Notes: generated by a model not told the origin, from the sequence alone. DNA of 64,000 nt from Bufo bufo (GCF_905171765.1 NC_053391.1:193450559-193514558), one strand, 5' to 3'. Shown: positions 23,676 through 36,010, counted from the stretch's first letter. Program-made: numbers and translations.

Positions 23676-25180
23676 CTGTATAAGAAAATAAATATCCATT
23701 GTTACCATAATATTTCATTGTTTCATCAAAGCTGTATACAATCATAAAAAAAAAACATTTTTTTTAAGAGTTGTAGCTATAGAGGTTTCAACAACAAGCT
23801 GGAAACTATAAAATGTATCTGAAAGAATAAATGGACCTAGAAGCAGTTATCAACAACTGTAACGAAGCCTATAGAATTTTTTACATTTACCGCGTGCTAC
23901 TATCAAGCCTTAATTTTCACTGTAATGACCTCAAGGGTGTGAACTGCATCAGACTGCATTAGTAAAGAAGAATTCATTTTGAGGGCCATCATTATTTGCA
24001 GGGTCTTCACATAATGTCCATGTGAGATTCATTCTATGGCACTGCAGGTCACATTACACTGAAATCAATGAAGAGTCCAGTAAAATTCTCAGTAGTGAAG
24101 TTCTCCAGGGTTACAGAAATCCATGGGCTTGCCTTTCCACCAAAACAACCCCATTCAAATGAATGAAACTGATTTTCACATCACAGAAGTTTTCTGCAAC
24201 AAAATTGTGAGCAGAAAAGGCTAATCTACCTGGTTCGATCCACAGAAGAAATATAAAAGTACAAATTTCTAAAAATGTAATGCTTTCTTTGATAGAAAGC
24301 TTGCTGCATATGGGGTTGTGAAATCTATGCCTTGATAGGTCAGAGATGCTGCAGAGGGACAAGGTGGGCCTACTGACAATTGGGCAGGTGGTTTCAGTGT
24401 TATAGTTGAGCTGTGTACATTGGTGCTATGTAGGCGGGAAGGAATAAAAAAAAATACTGTAAAAAGCCTTTTGTCATTGACTAAGAGAAATTGTACGGCA
24501 CAGAATGAAGGAACGGGCTGGTGTGATAATGTGTTTGAGATTCTGCACACTCCTCTGTATCTGATAGAATGAGTCAAGCAGCAACTATCACAAGCATCAA
24601 ACAGTACAGCTTTCTTTCAACACAGATCACTCATTGCAGATAGTGGACAAGTACTTGTAATTTGCCTAATCAAAAGCTCCAAGTTTTTTTTGGTTGCTCG
24701 TATTCCCGCTTCAAGAGAAGCCGGATCCTCTGCTATTCTTCTCAATCATAAAAGGTAAATATGTGAAAATAGAACCTGTCGTAATTATATTTGGGCACAT
24801 TTTATACTGTAATCTTTCCAAGAGCTCATGCAGAACTGCGCCTCTCTCCCTCTAATTATTATTAGTTAATTACATTTGGAATTTAAATGGAAGCCAAGTG
24901 TTGTAATTGTAGAGGTAAATATCGCCGCCAAGAGTGGAAAATAATGAGCCATTCATGAATACTCTGCATTTGTATTGCTCTCCTATCAGGCACCTTTTTC
25001 AGTTCCTTAAAGAAGAACGAGGTCTGGCTCTCAGGTGGTTAGGTCTTCTGACCTGCTCTACATGGATCCCGGCTGTGTTCAAACCGTCCGAATATGCTGC
25101 AAAAAGTCCAATATGGATCCAGCGAGTAAAATCAAGAGATTTTTATTTCTTCCATTAAAAATACAAGCGATAAATTCTCC
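23676..25180. other. Intronic sequence upstream of the 102-bp exon
   Basis: Mostly unique-looking AT-rich DNA. The piece at about 24840-24960 is rich in TAAT/ATTA motifs and has no repeat features. No exon seen. Confidence 0.4.
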
Positions 25181-25186
25181 TACCTA

Positions 25187-25232
25187 ACAATCAACGCGTT
25201 TCAACCTTCAAAAGGTCTTCTTCATTGATTCA
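25187..25232 (-). ncRNA. Hammerhead-ribozyme-like motif (degenerate)
   Basis: On the minus strand: AATCA, ATGAAGA (CUGANGA with the first C changed), ACCTT-loop-AAGGT as stem II, then GAAACGCG and TTGATT. AATCA and TGATT can pair as stem I. One core base is mutated and the stem III/stem I junction is one base short. Confidence 0.35.
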
Positions 25233-25504
25233 TAGTATAACATTGTTATAACTTGATGCAATAGTATAACCCTATTGCATCAAGTTATAACACAATTAAT
25301 CTGTTAACAAAAACTATCTTTTCCCAATAAAGTAGGAGGACCCTAAACCAGTCCAGAAACGATAAATTGTTGAACTTAGGGGGAAATGTATCATTATGTA
25401 TTCTTTTGGCTTAGATTTGTGATTGTCAATGCATTTGCTACTTTTCTAGTTGTAATCTGCATTTCATATCACCCCTCGCCAAGTCTGGTCAGAAGGAGGA
25501 GTGA

Positions 25505-26258
25505 CGAGGGTGGAGTGAGGGTGAGGTAAGGGTGGAGTGAGGGTGTGGTTAGGGTGGAGTGAGGGTTTGGTTAGGGTGGAGTGAGGGTGAGATAAGGGTG
25601 GAGTGAGGGTATGGTTAGGGTGGAGTGAGGGTTTGGTTAGGGTGGAGTGAGGGTGAGGTAAGGGTGGAGTGAGGGTGTGGTTAGGGTAGAGTGAGGGTTT
25701 GGTTAGGTTGGAGTGAGGGTGTGGTAAGGGTGGAGTGAGGGTGAGGTAAGGGTGGAGTTAGGGTTAGGTTGGGGTGAGGGTGTGGTTTGGGTGGTGTGAG
25801 GGTGTGGTTAGGTTGGAGTGAGGGTGTGGTAAAGGTGGAGTGATGGTGTGGTAAGGGTGGAGTGAGGGTGTGGTTAGGGTGGAGTGAGGGTGTGGTTAGG
25901 GTGGAGTGAGGTTGTGGTAAGGTTGGAGTGAGGGTTTGGTTAGGGTGGAGTGAGGGTGAGGTAAGGGTGGAGTGAGGGTGTGGTTAGGGTGGAGTGAGGG
26001 TGTGGTTAGGGTGGAGTGAGGGTGTGGTTAGGGTGGAGTGAGGGTGTGGTAAGGGTGGAGTGAGGGTAAGGTAAGGGTGTAGTGAGGGTGAGGTAAGGGT
26101 GCAGTGAGGTTGTGGTAAGGTTGGAGTGAGGGTGTGGTAAGGGTGGAGTGAGGGTGAGGTAAGGGTGGAGTGAGGGTGAGTTAAGGGTGGAGTGAGGGTG
26201 TGGTTAGGGTGGAGTGAGGGTGTGGTAAGGTTAGAGTGAGGGTGTGGTAAGGGTGGGA
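25505..26258. repeat. 22-bp G-rich minisatellite
   Basis: About 34 units of a GTGGTTAGGGTGGAGTGAGG-type repeat with variants (gaggtaaggg, tttggttaggg). The G-rich strand is plus, so the KCND3 transcript is C-rich here. Runs of GGG every 5-8 bases could form G-quadruplexes. Confidence 0.95.
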
Positions 26259-27900
26259 CCATCGACCCCAGCTAATTCATCATTTATATAGAAACTGGCG
26301 TAAGTAATGACTGAAACCTACGGCAGCTGTGAGCTACCATAGATTCCATTCTGGCACAAGGAGAGCTGGAAAAGGAGTCATGCACACGACCGTATGAATT
26401 GTGTGGTCCGCAAATTGCAGATCCACAAAATACGGATACCGTCCGTGTTGCAACCGCATTTTTTGCTGACCCATGGACTTCAGCAAGTCTGTGGGCCGCA
26501 TTTTGCAGCCAAGTATAGGATTTGTTCTATCTTTTTGTAGAACGGACATACGATGCTGAAAGCACATGGTCTGTATGTCCGTGCTGCAAAAAGATAGAAT
26601 ATGTCCGCAAAATGTGGACTATAGGCTAAAAATGGTCAAAGAAAATGCGGACGGCACAAGGACCAGGACGTTCGTGAGGTGAGTGAGGCCTAAATTACAG
26701 GCCTACCTATCAAGGTGACACACGCTGGCCTTGATGTTGGAACTCATGAATTGACTTCCCTTCTCAAGATCACATTTTGGGCCATGAGGATAACTTTGGG
26801 CTCATACATGCTTTTTTAAATATAATTAGTAAGAATTAAATAAGTAAGATCCAGCTCCAGCTCTTCCGCTAAGTTGTCTTCCATTAAACCACTTACTGCT
26901 GTGGGACACTTCATAGAGATCAGAGACGGTATGCTCCTAGGAATCCATAGGAGGAATTATCTATCAGCTTCTCCTTTTATGTATTTAATGCAAATTCTTA
27001 ATTAAGCACAGCTCTCCTGCGCACCGATGAGTTCAGGGAAATCTGTGCTTAGCTCCGACATTGTTCATTGCCGCTTATTTCCATTCATATCCAGGGCTTT
27101 AGCCTTTACACTTTCCTAGGTTTCTGGTCTCATGGGGGGCTCGTGTTAATGTATCGGACCACTATTGAGCAGCAGATTACTATTGCTGTCTGTGTCGCAT
27201 ACAGTAATTCAGCGTGAGTAATAACCAGTGGTGAGATTATATGCAACAAAGCGGTGGGTGAAAAAAAAAAGAATATGTAGACTGCAATAAATCATTCAGA
27301 TGTAAAAACAACGAGGTGGAAAAAATATTTTCTCACAGTCAGACTAAAATGCCGTGCTTAACAATTCCTGACTGAAATGATTGCCTTGGATTTTGGTGGC
27401 TGAATTTACAAAGTAGTCGTAATCTATCACTGATGTGACTCATGACTGTGTTGAAAGTTTTTAATACTTTTTTTTAACATTATGGCTATTATATTGTTAC
27501 TGTGTCATGTTCACACAGGGTATCCGAGCTGTGTTTTTGTGGCAGCTGTATCCTACCTTTTATGCATTGTGTTGGTTACTAGAATGAATTGTGAAATAAA
27601 AGGGGGCTCTTCACAGTCTTGCAGGTAGTGGATTTGATGCATGATTAATGAATGGTGATTAAGATACAAAGGATTGCACTCACCTAATTACAATAGGTTG
27701 TCCTAAAGATAGACACAATGCTATTGGGGGAGGGGGTGCCCACTGATGCTGATCACTCCTATGCTATCAAATTATAAGCAACTAAAGGAGGAACCTTTAA
27801 TTCTTGGTTTTTGGGGAGAAGGGATGATTAACCCCTTCAACCCCGGGCCTGATCAGCCCAAGGAGAATGGTCCCCGCTGTAGCTGCCTACTCCAAGATCT
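26259..27900. other. Intronic stretch with one degraded MITE and unique DNA
   Basis: A Harbinger-style fragment lies at about 26377-26692 ('catgcacacgaccgtatg' to 'gtgaggcctaa'). From 26850 to 27130 the sequence looks unique and non-repetitive. No exon seen. Confidence 0.4.
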
Positions 27901-29440
27901 CTAATGTCAGTGGTGTTGAAGGTGACGTGATGACGTGTCGATGGACGTCACGTAGGTGCCCACAAGAGAGGAAGAGGAGGGGAGTTCAGAGGTAGAGACA
28001 GAGCAGCAGATAACGAGGAGAAGGAGGAGAAGCAGGCAGAACTCGCAGTGCACAGGAGGCAAAAAGCAGACTGAAAATGTATCTGGAATGAGCCATCCAC
28101 CATGCACGGTCACATCTTGTGCTCCCAGGACGCCAGCACATGGCTCTGCAGTCTGGGCTTTTTTTAACGCGTCCGCTGCTGACAATAGTGTTGCCATCTG
28201 CAGCTTATGCTGTCAAATCATAAGTCGCGGTAAGCCCAAATCTCACCTAGGGACAACCGCCTTAAGAAGGCACCTGGCCTCCCATCACCGACCCCAGTGG
28301 GAGCAACACCGTCAGAAACGAGAAAGCCACACTCCCGGTGCTCCACGTCCTGCCTCTTCTCCTTCTCCTCTCTCCTCCCATTTGTCCTCCACTCCACCTT
28401 CCACCATGCAGTCATCGCGTTCACCTGGCAAAAGGCCGGCTTTCGTGGCCCACATGTTCGAGCGTAGAAAGATGATGATGCCAGATAACCCTCTTGCCCA
28501 ACGGCTGACCGCCGGCTTGTCGGAACTGCTAGCCCGCCAACTACTGCCATATAAACTGGTGGAGTCGGAGGCCTTTAGAAAATTTGTGGCCATTGGCACA
28601 CCACAATGGAAAGTCCCCAGAAGGAAATATTTCTCCCAGAAGGGCATCCCAGAGCTATATGGCCATGTTCAGCGGCAAGTTAATATATCTCTGGCACACA
28701 GTGTCGGTGCCAAGATACATCTGACACGTGGTCTAGCAAACACGGGCAGGGAAGGTACATAACTTTTACTGCCCACTGGGTGAACCTTCTGATGGCCGTG
28801 AAGCATGTAACCCGTGGCACCCGTGTGGATTTGGTGTTACCGCCACGGATTGCATGCAGGCCTGCCTCTTCTTCTCCTCCTTCTACTCCATCCTCCGTCT
28901 CCTCCTCGGCTGACTCCTTCTTTTCCACTGCTACCGCCTCTTCCGCTGCATCCCCCAAGCTCCCCAGAACCTATTCGACGTGACAGGTGAGACGTTGCCA
29001 TGCTGTGCTGCGGCTGTTGTACCTGGAAGCCAAGAGCCACACCGGTCCTGCACTGCTTTCAGCTCTGCGGTCACAGGCCGATCAGTGGCTAACCCTGCTC
29101 AATTTCCCAGATAGCAAGAAATTGTGCTGCAATTTTGAAAATGACTTGCTAAGCTATTGCAGACTTGCCAAGCTTCACAAGTATGTTGCAAACTTGCAGC
29201 AAGTCTACTTTGCAAGTCTCCAGAATAACTTGCTTTTGCAAACTTGCTGCAAGTTCTCGTTAAGTTATTATGCTCTTGCTAGAGACTTGCCAAGCAGATT
29301 TGCTGCAAGTTGAAAAAGTGTCAACTAGAATTTGTGCTGCAAGTGCTTTGCAAGTGTACAACTTGCCAGAGAATGTGTGCAGCAAGTTAACAAGACTTAC
29401 AATTTAACCCTGCCACAAGATTGTGGCAAGTTATCCTTGC

Positions 29441-31615
29441 CAGGGCCGTTTCTAGAGGCGGGCGAGGGGTGCGACAGCCCGGGGCACATCCCTTTAGGAC
29501 AGAAGAGGGGGGGTGTCATCAGCAGGGCCCAGCGCCGGAGGGGGGCCCTTTCTGTCCGGAGGCAGCAGGACTGGAGATGAGCGCTTCCATTGTGGAAGCG
29601 CTCATCTCCAAATTCATCTGTATCGCCGTCTTTAGGACAGCGATACAGATGAACGGTGCAGAGGAGCAGGGGAGAGGCGTCTCCCTTGGCCCTTCCTCTG
29701 AAAGGCTACAGGTTTAGTGCCTGTAGCCTATCAGAGGCCGGTGCAGGCGGCGCGATGACATCATCGCGCCGCCTGAGCCGTACAGACCGGGACACAGGCC
29801 AGAAGAGGCCTGCATCGCATCGCTAACCAGCATAAGGTAAGTATATGTGTTTATTGTTTTTATTATAGTACAGTATGGCAAGAAGGGGGGTGGGGCCCTA
29901 TATACTGGCACAATATGGAGGGGGACTATGGGGGCCCTATATACTGGCACAATATGGAGGGGGCACTATGGAGAAGAGGGAAAGCACTATGGGGGCCCTA
30001 TTTACTGGCACAATATGGGGGGGCACTATGGTGAAAAGTGGATGCATCTACTGGTGGCCCTATAAACTGGCACTATATGGGGGGACTATAGAGAAGAGGG
30101 GAAGCACTATGGGGGCTCTATATACTGGCATAATATGGAGGGGGCGCTATGGAGAAGAGGGGAAGCACTATGGGGACCCAATCTACTGGCACAATATGGG
30201 GGGGCACTATGGAGAAGGGGGGAAGCACTATGGGGGCCCAATATACTGGCACAATATGGGGGGCACTATGGAGAAGAGGGGAAGCACTATGGGGTCCCAA
30301 TATACTGGCACAATATGGGGGGGGCCCTATGGAGAAGAGGGGACGCATCTACTGGGGGCTCTATATACTGGCTCTCATTATGGGGGGCTCTATGGAGAAG
30401 TGGGGGGTAAAGGAGCACTATGGGGGCATTTACTGGGGGCCCTATTTACTGGCACACATTATGGGGGGCACTATGGAGAAGTGGGGGAGAAGAGCACTAT
30501 GAGGGCATTATATAGGGGCATTTAATACTGGCAACCATAATTGGAGGACACTATGGGGACAGGGAGGAGCACTATGGGGCATCTTCTGGAGGCACTATAT
30601 AGGAGTATTTTATACTGTCACAAATTATAGGGGCACTATGGGCACCTAAGTTCAACTGGGGACAGTAACTGTTTTTCTAGTGGCACACAGTACGGGTCAT
30701 TGGAACACATGAGGGCATTCTGGGAACATTGGCTCTACTGGGGGCACTAAGTTTTTTTTTTGTCTTTTTTTACTGACACACAACGGGGCATTTTTTGCAC
30801 TGGCGCACACTATAAATAGAATTATTACTACCAGGGGCATTATGGTGGGCTTTATTACAACTAGGGGACTATGGGAGCATCATTACCGTACTTCTGGGAC
30901 ACAATTACTGTTGGGGGCACTGTAGGAGCACTATTACTACTAAGTGCACTCTGGCACAGTATTATCACTATTGTTGGGATTTTTGGGAGCACTATTACTG
31001 TGGGGGCACCCTGGCACAGTATCAGCTTAGCACAGTTGTTTTTGGGGGACATTATGGTTACACTATTAGTGTCAGGGACACTATTTGCTGGGTGCAGTTA
31101 TTTTTTAGAGCATTGTGTTCCAATAATTATTGAAGGGGGCGCTATTTGTGTGTAACTAGTATTTTCAGGGGATTTATCAGTTTATGCAGTATAGTTTTGG
31201 GGGTGCATGATGGGATGTTGAGAAGGTGGGAGGATGATGGAAAAGTAGGAAACTAAGATGTCTGTCAAACTCTGCAGAGAGAAGAGATGGCTGAAATAAA
31301 TCATCATGGCGGTCTGGTCTGAATGGAGAAGATAAAGAAAGAGAACATCTACATCAAAGGAGACGTCACTGGATGTAAGAGGTATGTGGGGCTGTATTAG
31401 GCTACTTTCACAACTGCGTTGGTGATTCTGCCAGGCTGTTCCAGCTGAGAGCAGACTGCCGGCATTCACTGGATCCGACACTGCTGGATGCAGACTGAAT
31501 GCCCGCCGCCCCCATCAACTACAATGGGGTACGGCAGAAATCCGCCCACAATCGGGTAGGGGGGGCGCTTTTTTGATGTTCGCCCTGTTGGTAAGTTTCC
31601 CTAGAAACTGCCCTG
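29441..31615. mobile_element. hAT-type element, non-coding, 2.2 kb
   Basis: Ends CAGGGCCGTTTCTAG / CTAGAAACTGCCCTG are flanked by ATCCTTGC at 29433-29440 and 31616-31623, both perfect. Contents: a GC-rich left part with hairpins, a long GGGGCAC-rich minisatellite, and a 'ggctactttcacaactgcg' Harbinger-style fragment at about 31402-31560. No transposase seen. Confidence 0.85.
29870..30525. repeat. Minisatellite of about 60-bp units
   Basis: About ten units each contain 'tatactggcacaatatgg' and 'gaagcactatgggggc'. Less regular related units continue to about 31160. Apparent long reading frames here simply follow the repeat. Confidence 0.9.
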
Positions 31616-31985
31616 ATCCTTGCTATCTGGGTTGACAGTTGGTAAAGTGGTGTGCGACATCGGTGACAATCTGCTGAGCGCGCTGAAACAGGGCAAAATA
31701 AAACACGTGCCGTGCATGGCACATGTCCTTAGTCGTGCAGCGATTCGTTGCCAAATACCCCGGGGTCCAGGACGTCTTGCGGCAGGCCAAGAAAATCTCT
31801 GGCCATTTTAGAAGATCTTACCCGGCCATGGCTCGCCTTGCTGACATTCAGCGGCGACACCACCTGTCCTTCAGACGTCTGATTTGTGACTGCCTGATGC
31901 ACTGGAACTCCACCTTGTATATGCTTGATAGGCTGCACGCGGGTGATAAAAAACTGAAGGTATACAAACAACATCTCTTAGCAAC

Positions 31986-32259
31986 CATCCGTAAAAAACG
32001 CATCGCATCCGCACTTACTTGCGGATGCGATGCGATTTTCACGCAGCCCCTTACACTTCTATGGGGCCAGCATTGCATGAAAAAAGCAGAATATAGAACA
32101 TGCTGCGATTTTCACTCAACGCACAAGTGATGTGTGAAAACCAACACACATGTACACAGCCCCATTGAAATGAATGGGTCCGGATTCCGAGTGGGCGCAA
32201 TGCGTTCGTATCCCGCATGGCACCTGCGCAGAATACTCGCTCATCTGCAAGGGGCCTAA
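31986..32259. mobile_element. Harbinger-style MITE, partial
   Basis: It carries 'cgcatcgcatccgcac', 'gcgattttcacgcagcccc' and right end 'gcaaggggcctaa', the same phrases as the 1-kb palindrome at 34745-35744 in opposite orientation. The left end abuts the broken hAT transposase. Confidence 0.6.
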
Positions 32260-32571
32260 TGGTATATGCACACAGTTTCTACATGTAGTCTTGGAAGCCA
32301 AAATCAGAGTGGATCATAAAAGGAGAGAAACTATAAAGGACTGATATGAAGTCTCCTCTTTTTTGAATTCACTCCTGGTTTTGGCTTCCAAAACTCCATG
32401 CAGATACCTGACCGTGTGGTCGCACCTTTGGGTATCAGTATGCACCTGTCGTCTCTGGATTTTGTACTTCCTTTACTATGAAACAGCCCTTCAGTATTGA
32501 TTGCTTTCAGTCAGTGTCGGACTGGGGTACTTAGGGCCCACCAGTGTAACTGATTCTGGGGGCCCACCTTA

Positions 32572-32864
32572 GGGCTCCTGCACACAAACTTATTTTTTTT
32601 CCATGTCTGTACCGTTCACTTCACTTCAATGGGGCCGCAAAAAATATATAAAAAATGACTCAGTGTGCATTCCGTGTCTGTATGTCCGCATGGCCGTTCT
32701 GGAAAATGATAGAACATGTCCTATTATTTTAAGCATTACAGACAAGCATAGAACTGTTCTGTTAGGGGCCGGCCGTTATGCAGAATGCACCCAGCTGGTA
32801 TCCATGTTTTGTGGATCCGCAATTTGCGGACTGCAAAACATCCAACGTTCGTGGTTGTGAGCAC
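32572..32864. mobile_element. Harbinger-type MITE with TTA duplication
   Basis: GGGCTCCTGCACAC...GTTGTGAGCAC is flanked by TTA (32569-32571, 32865-32867). The interior holds 'gatagaacatgtcctatt' and 'ggatccgcaatttgcgga'. Confidence 0.75.
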
Positions 32865-33093
32865 TTACAGTGATAACAGAAATATTAAAGATGAAGTATG
32901 ATGGCAGACATTCACAGCAAAATGCACAGACATACATGTGGCAGATATTACACATATATGGATATCCTGTACTTAAGTCAGTCAGAAACAAGACACATGC
33001 AGCGCACACCAATCACACATAGGAAACACGCAACGCACACACCAAGACATTTATGCCTAACCCTATTAACTGTAGCACACCTAATGGAGTTAA

Positions 33094-33313
33094 AGGGGTT
33101 GTCTCACTTCAGCAAGTGGCATTTATCATGTAGAGAAAGTTAATACGAGGCACTTACTAATGTATTGTGTATTAAGGTAAAGGTGTTGGCCTATGAGCAC
33201 TTCCATCCTTTCCCTATAGTATGTAAGCACGGCCACCACTGCTGGATTACACGGTGGTAATAACCACGGATATGTGCTGTGTATAATGCCATTTACTGAA
33301 GTGAGACAAACCT
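33094..33313. mobile_element. piggyBac-type MITE
   Basis: AGGGGTTGTCTCACTTCAG...CTGAAGTGAGACAAACCT is flanked by TTAA at 33090-33093 and 33314-33317. A second, interrupted copy of the same family is at about 38187-40300. Confidence 0.85.
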
Positions 33314-33437
33314 TTAACCCCTTTAAGCATAAATGTCTGGCATGAAATTTACCAAATCTTAACCTCCTCATATTGCACATAATCTACAGTTTATTTAAAA
33401 GGGCTGTCCTACCATAATGACCTATTGCCTATCTACA

Positions 33438-34740
33438 GGATTTGCGGACTCTATACTGACAGGGAATGTCCCACAGGATTGGCGCATAGCAAATGTGGTG
33501 CCAATATTCAAAAAGGGTCCAAAAACAGAGCCTGGAAACTATGGGCCGGTAAGTTTAACATCTGTTGTGGGTAAACTGTTTGAAGGTTTTCTGAGAGATG
33601 CTATCTTAGAGCATCTCAACGGAAATAAGCAAATAACGCCATATCAGCATGGCTTCATGAGGGATCGGTCATGCCAAACTAATTTAATCAGTTTCTATGA
33701 GGAGGTAAGTTCTAGACTTGACAGCGGCGAATCAATGGATGTCGTATATCCATTTGACACTGTACCACATAAAAGGTTAGTATATAAAATGAGAATGCTC
33801 GGACTGGGAGAAAACGTCTGTATGTGGGTAAGTAACTGGCTCAATGATAGAAAACAGAGGGTGGTTATTAACGGTACACACTCAGATTGGGTCACTGTCA
33901 CTAGTGGAGTACCTCAGGGGTCAGTATTGGGCCCTATTCTCTTCAATATATTTATTAATGATCTTGTAGAAGGCTTGCATAGTAAAATATAAATTTTCGC
34001 AGATGACACTAAACTGTGTAAAGTAATTAACACTGAAGAGGACACTATACATCTACAGAGGGATCTGGATAGATTGGAGGCTTGGGCAGATAAGTGGCAG
34101 ATGAGGTTTAACACTGAAAAATGTAAAGTCATGCACATGGAAAGGAATAATGCAAGTCACCCGTACATACTAAATGGTAAAACACTCGGTAACACTGACA
34201 TGGAAAAGGATCTAGGAATTTTAATAAACAGCAAACTAAGCTGCAAAAACCAGTGTCAGGCAGCTGCTGCCAAAGCCAATAAGATAATGGGTTGCATCAA
34301 AAGGGGCATAGATGCCCGTGATGAGAACATAGTCCTACCACTTTACAAATCGCTAGTCAGACCACACATGGAGTACTGTGTACAGTTCTGGGCTCCTGTG
34401 AACAAGGCAGACATAGCAGAGCTGGAGAGGGTCCAGAGGAGGGCAACTAAAGTAACAACTGGAATGGGGGGACTACAGTACCCTGAAAGATTATCAAAAT
34501 TAGGGTTATTCACTTTAGAAAAAAGACGACTGAGGGGAGATCTAATAACTATGTATAAATATATCAGGGGTCAGTACAGAGATCTATCCCATCATCTATT
34601 TATCCCCAGGACTGTGACGAGGGGACATCCTCTGCGTCTGGAGGAAAGAAGGTTTGTACACAAACATAGAAGAGGATTCTTTACGGTAAGAGCAGTGAGA
34701 CTATGGAACTCTGCCTGAGGAGGTGGTGATGGTGAGTTCA
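33438..34740 (+). pseudogene. CR1-like LINE reverse transcriptase, 5'-truncated and broken
   Basis: Starting inside the RT domain, it shows [47 protein letters not shown] and, after an in-frame TAA at 33990, IFADDTKLC with the catalytic Asp pair. The same frame then runs to 34718 through the thumb and C-terminal region (RRATKVTTGMGGLQYPERLS, LGLFTLEKRRLRGDLI, RTVTRGHPLRLEERRF). The segment around FDTVPHKRL lacks about six residues that normally carry the first catalytic Asp, so two independent lesions kill the enzyme. CR1/L2-clade elements copy themselves by target-primed reverse transcription. The tail resumes at 35745 after a nested palindrome. Confidence 0.85.
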
Positions 34741-34744
34741 CTAA

Positions 34745-35744
34745 GGCCCCTTTCACACGGGCGAGTATTCCGCGCGGATGCGATGCGTGAGTTGAACGCA
34801 TTGCACCCGCACTGAATACCGACCCATTCATTTCTATGAGGCTGTTCACATGAGCGGTGATTTTCACGCATCACTTGTGCGTTGGGTGAAAATCGCGGCA
34901 TGCTCTATATTCTGCGTTTTTCACGCAACGCAGGCCCCATAGAAGTGAATGGGGTTGCGTGAAAATCGCAAGCATCCGCAAGCAAGTGTAGATGCGGTGC
35001 GATTTTCACGCACGGTTGCTAGGAGATGATCGGGATGGAGACCCGATCATTATTATTTTCCCTTATAACACGGCTATAAGGGAAAATAATAGCATTCTGA
35101 ATACAGAATGCATAGTAAAATAGCACTGGAGGGGTTAAAAAAATAAATTAAAAAAATTTAACACACCTTAGTCCACTTGATCGCGATGCCCGGCATCTCC
35201 TTCTGTCTCCTTTACTGAACAGGACCTGTGGTGAGCATTCATTATAGGTCAAGGACCTGTGGTGACGTCACTCCGGTCATCACATGATCCATCACATGAT
35301 CTTTTACCATGGTGATGGATCATGTGATGACCGGAGTGACATCACCACAGGTCCTTGACCTGTAATGAATGCTCACCACAGGTCCTGTTCAGTAAAGGAG
35401 ACAGAAGGAGATGCCGGGCATCGTGATCAAATGGACTAAGGTGAGTTAAATTATTTTATTTTATTTTTTTAACCCCTCCAGCGATGTTTTACTATGCATT
35501 CCTTATTCAGAATGCTATTATTTTCCCTTATAACCATGTTATAAAGGGAAATAATACAATCTACAGAACACCTAACCCAAGCCCGAACTTCTGTGAAGAA
35601 GTTCGGGTTTGGGTACCAAACATGCGCGATTTTTCTCACGCGAGTGCAAAACGCATTACAATGTTTTGCACTTGCGCGGAAAAATAGCGGGTGTTCCCGT
35701 AACGCACCCGCACATTTTCCCGCAACGCCCGTGTGAAAGAGGCC
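34745..35744. mobile_element. 1-kb palindromic Harbinger-style element inside the CR1 copy
   Basis: Ends GGCCCCTTTCACACGGGC / GCCCGTGTGAAAGAGGCC. TAA lies on the left (34742-34744) and AAA on the right, a probably mutated duplication. The arms are near-complete inverted copies, centred near 35310 ('ggtgatggatcatgtgatga'). Removing it restores the CR1 tail sequence seen at 4021-4070. Confidence 0.8.
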
Positions 35745-36010
35745 AAAGAGTTCAATGGGGGCCTGGATGTGTTTCTGGAGTGTAATAATATTACAGGCTA
35801 TAACTACCAGAGAGGGGTCGTTGATCCAGGGAGTTATTCTGATTGCCTGATTGGAGTCGGGAAGGAATTTTTTCCCCCTTAAGTGGGAAAAATTGGCTTG
35901 TACCTCACAGGGTTTTTTGGCCTTCCTCTGGATCAACATGCAGGATAACAGGCCGAACTGGATGGACAAATATATTTTTTCAGCCTTATATACTATGTTA
36001 CTATGTTACA
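35745..36010 (+). mobile_element. CR1-like LINE 3' tail
   Basis: The tail continues from 34740. It contains 'gggtcgttgatccaggga', 'gtcgggaaggaatttttt' and 'ctggatcaacatgcagga', and ends 'actatgttactatgttac'. It matches 3789-4113 in reverse. Confidence 0.85.

Larger units (their letters stand above)
29106..31631. mobile_element. GCAAG/CTTGC-rich element (host of a nested hAT)
   Basis: Ends CCCAGATAGCAAG (29106-29118) and CTTGCTATCTGGG (31619-31631) are perfect inverted copies. Without the inner hAT it is about 350 bp and contains some twenty CTTGC/GCAAG words. It is inserted in the hAT transposase relic. The superfamily is unknown and no target duplication was clear. Confidence 0.65.
27956..31985 (+). 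pseudogene. hAT transposase relic with BED zinc finger
   Basis: The first open segment (27956-28762, 268 codons) has a basic N-terminus, then a BED finger at residues about 65-111 with Cys82-x2-Cys85 and His106/His110-111. A region typical of the hAT transposase amino half follows (PLAQRLTAGLSELLARQLLP). A one-base frameshift at about 28755 is followed in another frame by YITFTAHWVNLLMAVKHV. Nested insertions occupy 29106-31631. The carboxy half resumes at 31640 with HVPCMAHVL, then after another frameshift LVVQRFVAKYPGVQDVLRQA and MHWNSTLYMLDRLH, the hAT core before the dimerisation domain. The end is cut off by another repeat at about 31985. It was once an enzyme mobilising a ZBED-like hAT element and is now clearly non-functional. 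Confidence 0.85.

Noticed and set aside
25505..26258. Interstitial telomere
   Set aside because: GGGTTA words occur once per 22-bp unit and never as a tandem TTAGGG run.
28837..29040. Arg/Gly-rich minus-strand frame opposite the hAT transposase
   Set aside because: It is the complement of a serine-rich linker of the transposase relic on the plus strand.
29875..30525. 216-codon open frame with periodic TGTIWGGTM-like text
   Set aside because: It tracks the 60-bp minisatellite in all three frames, so it is a repeat by-product.
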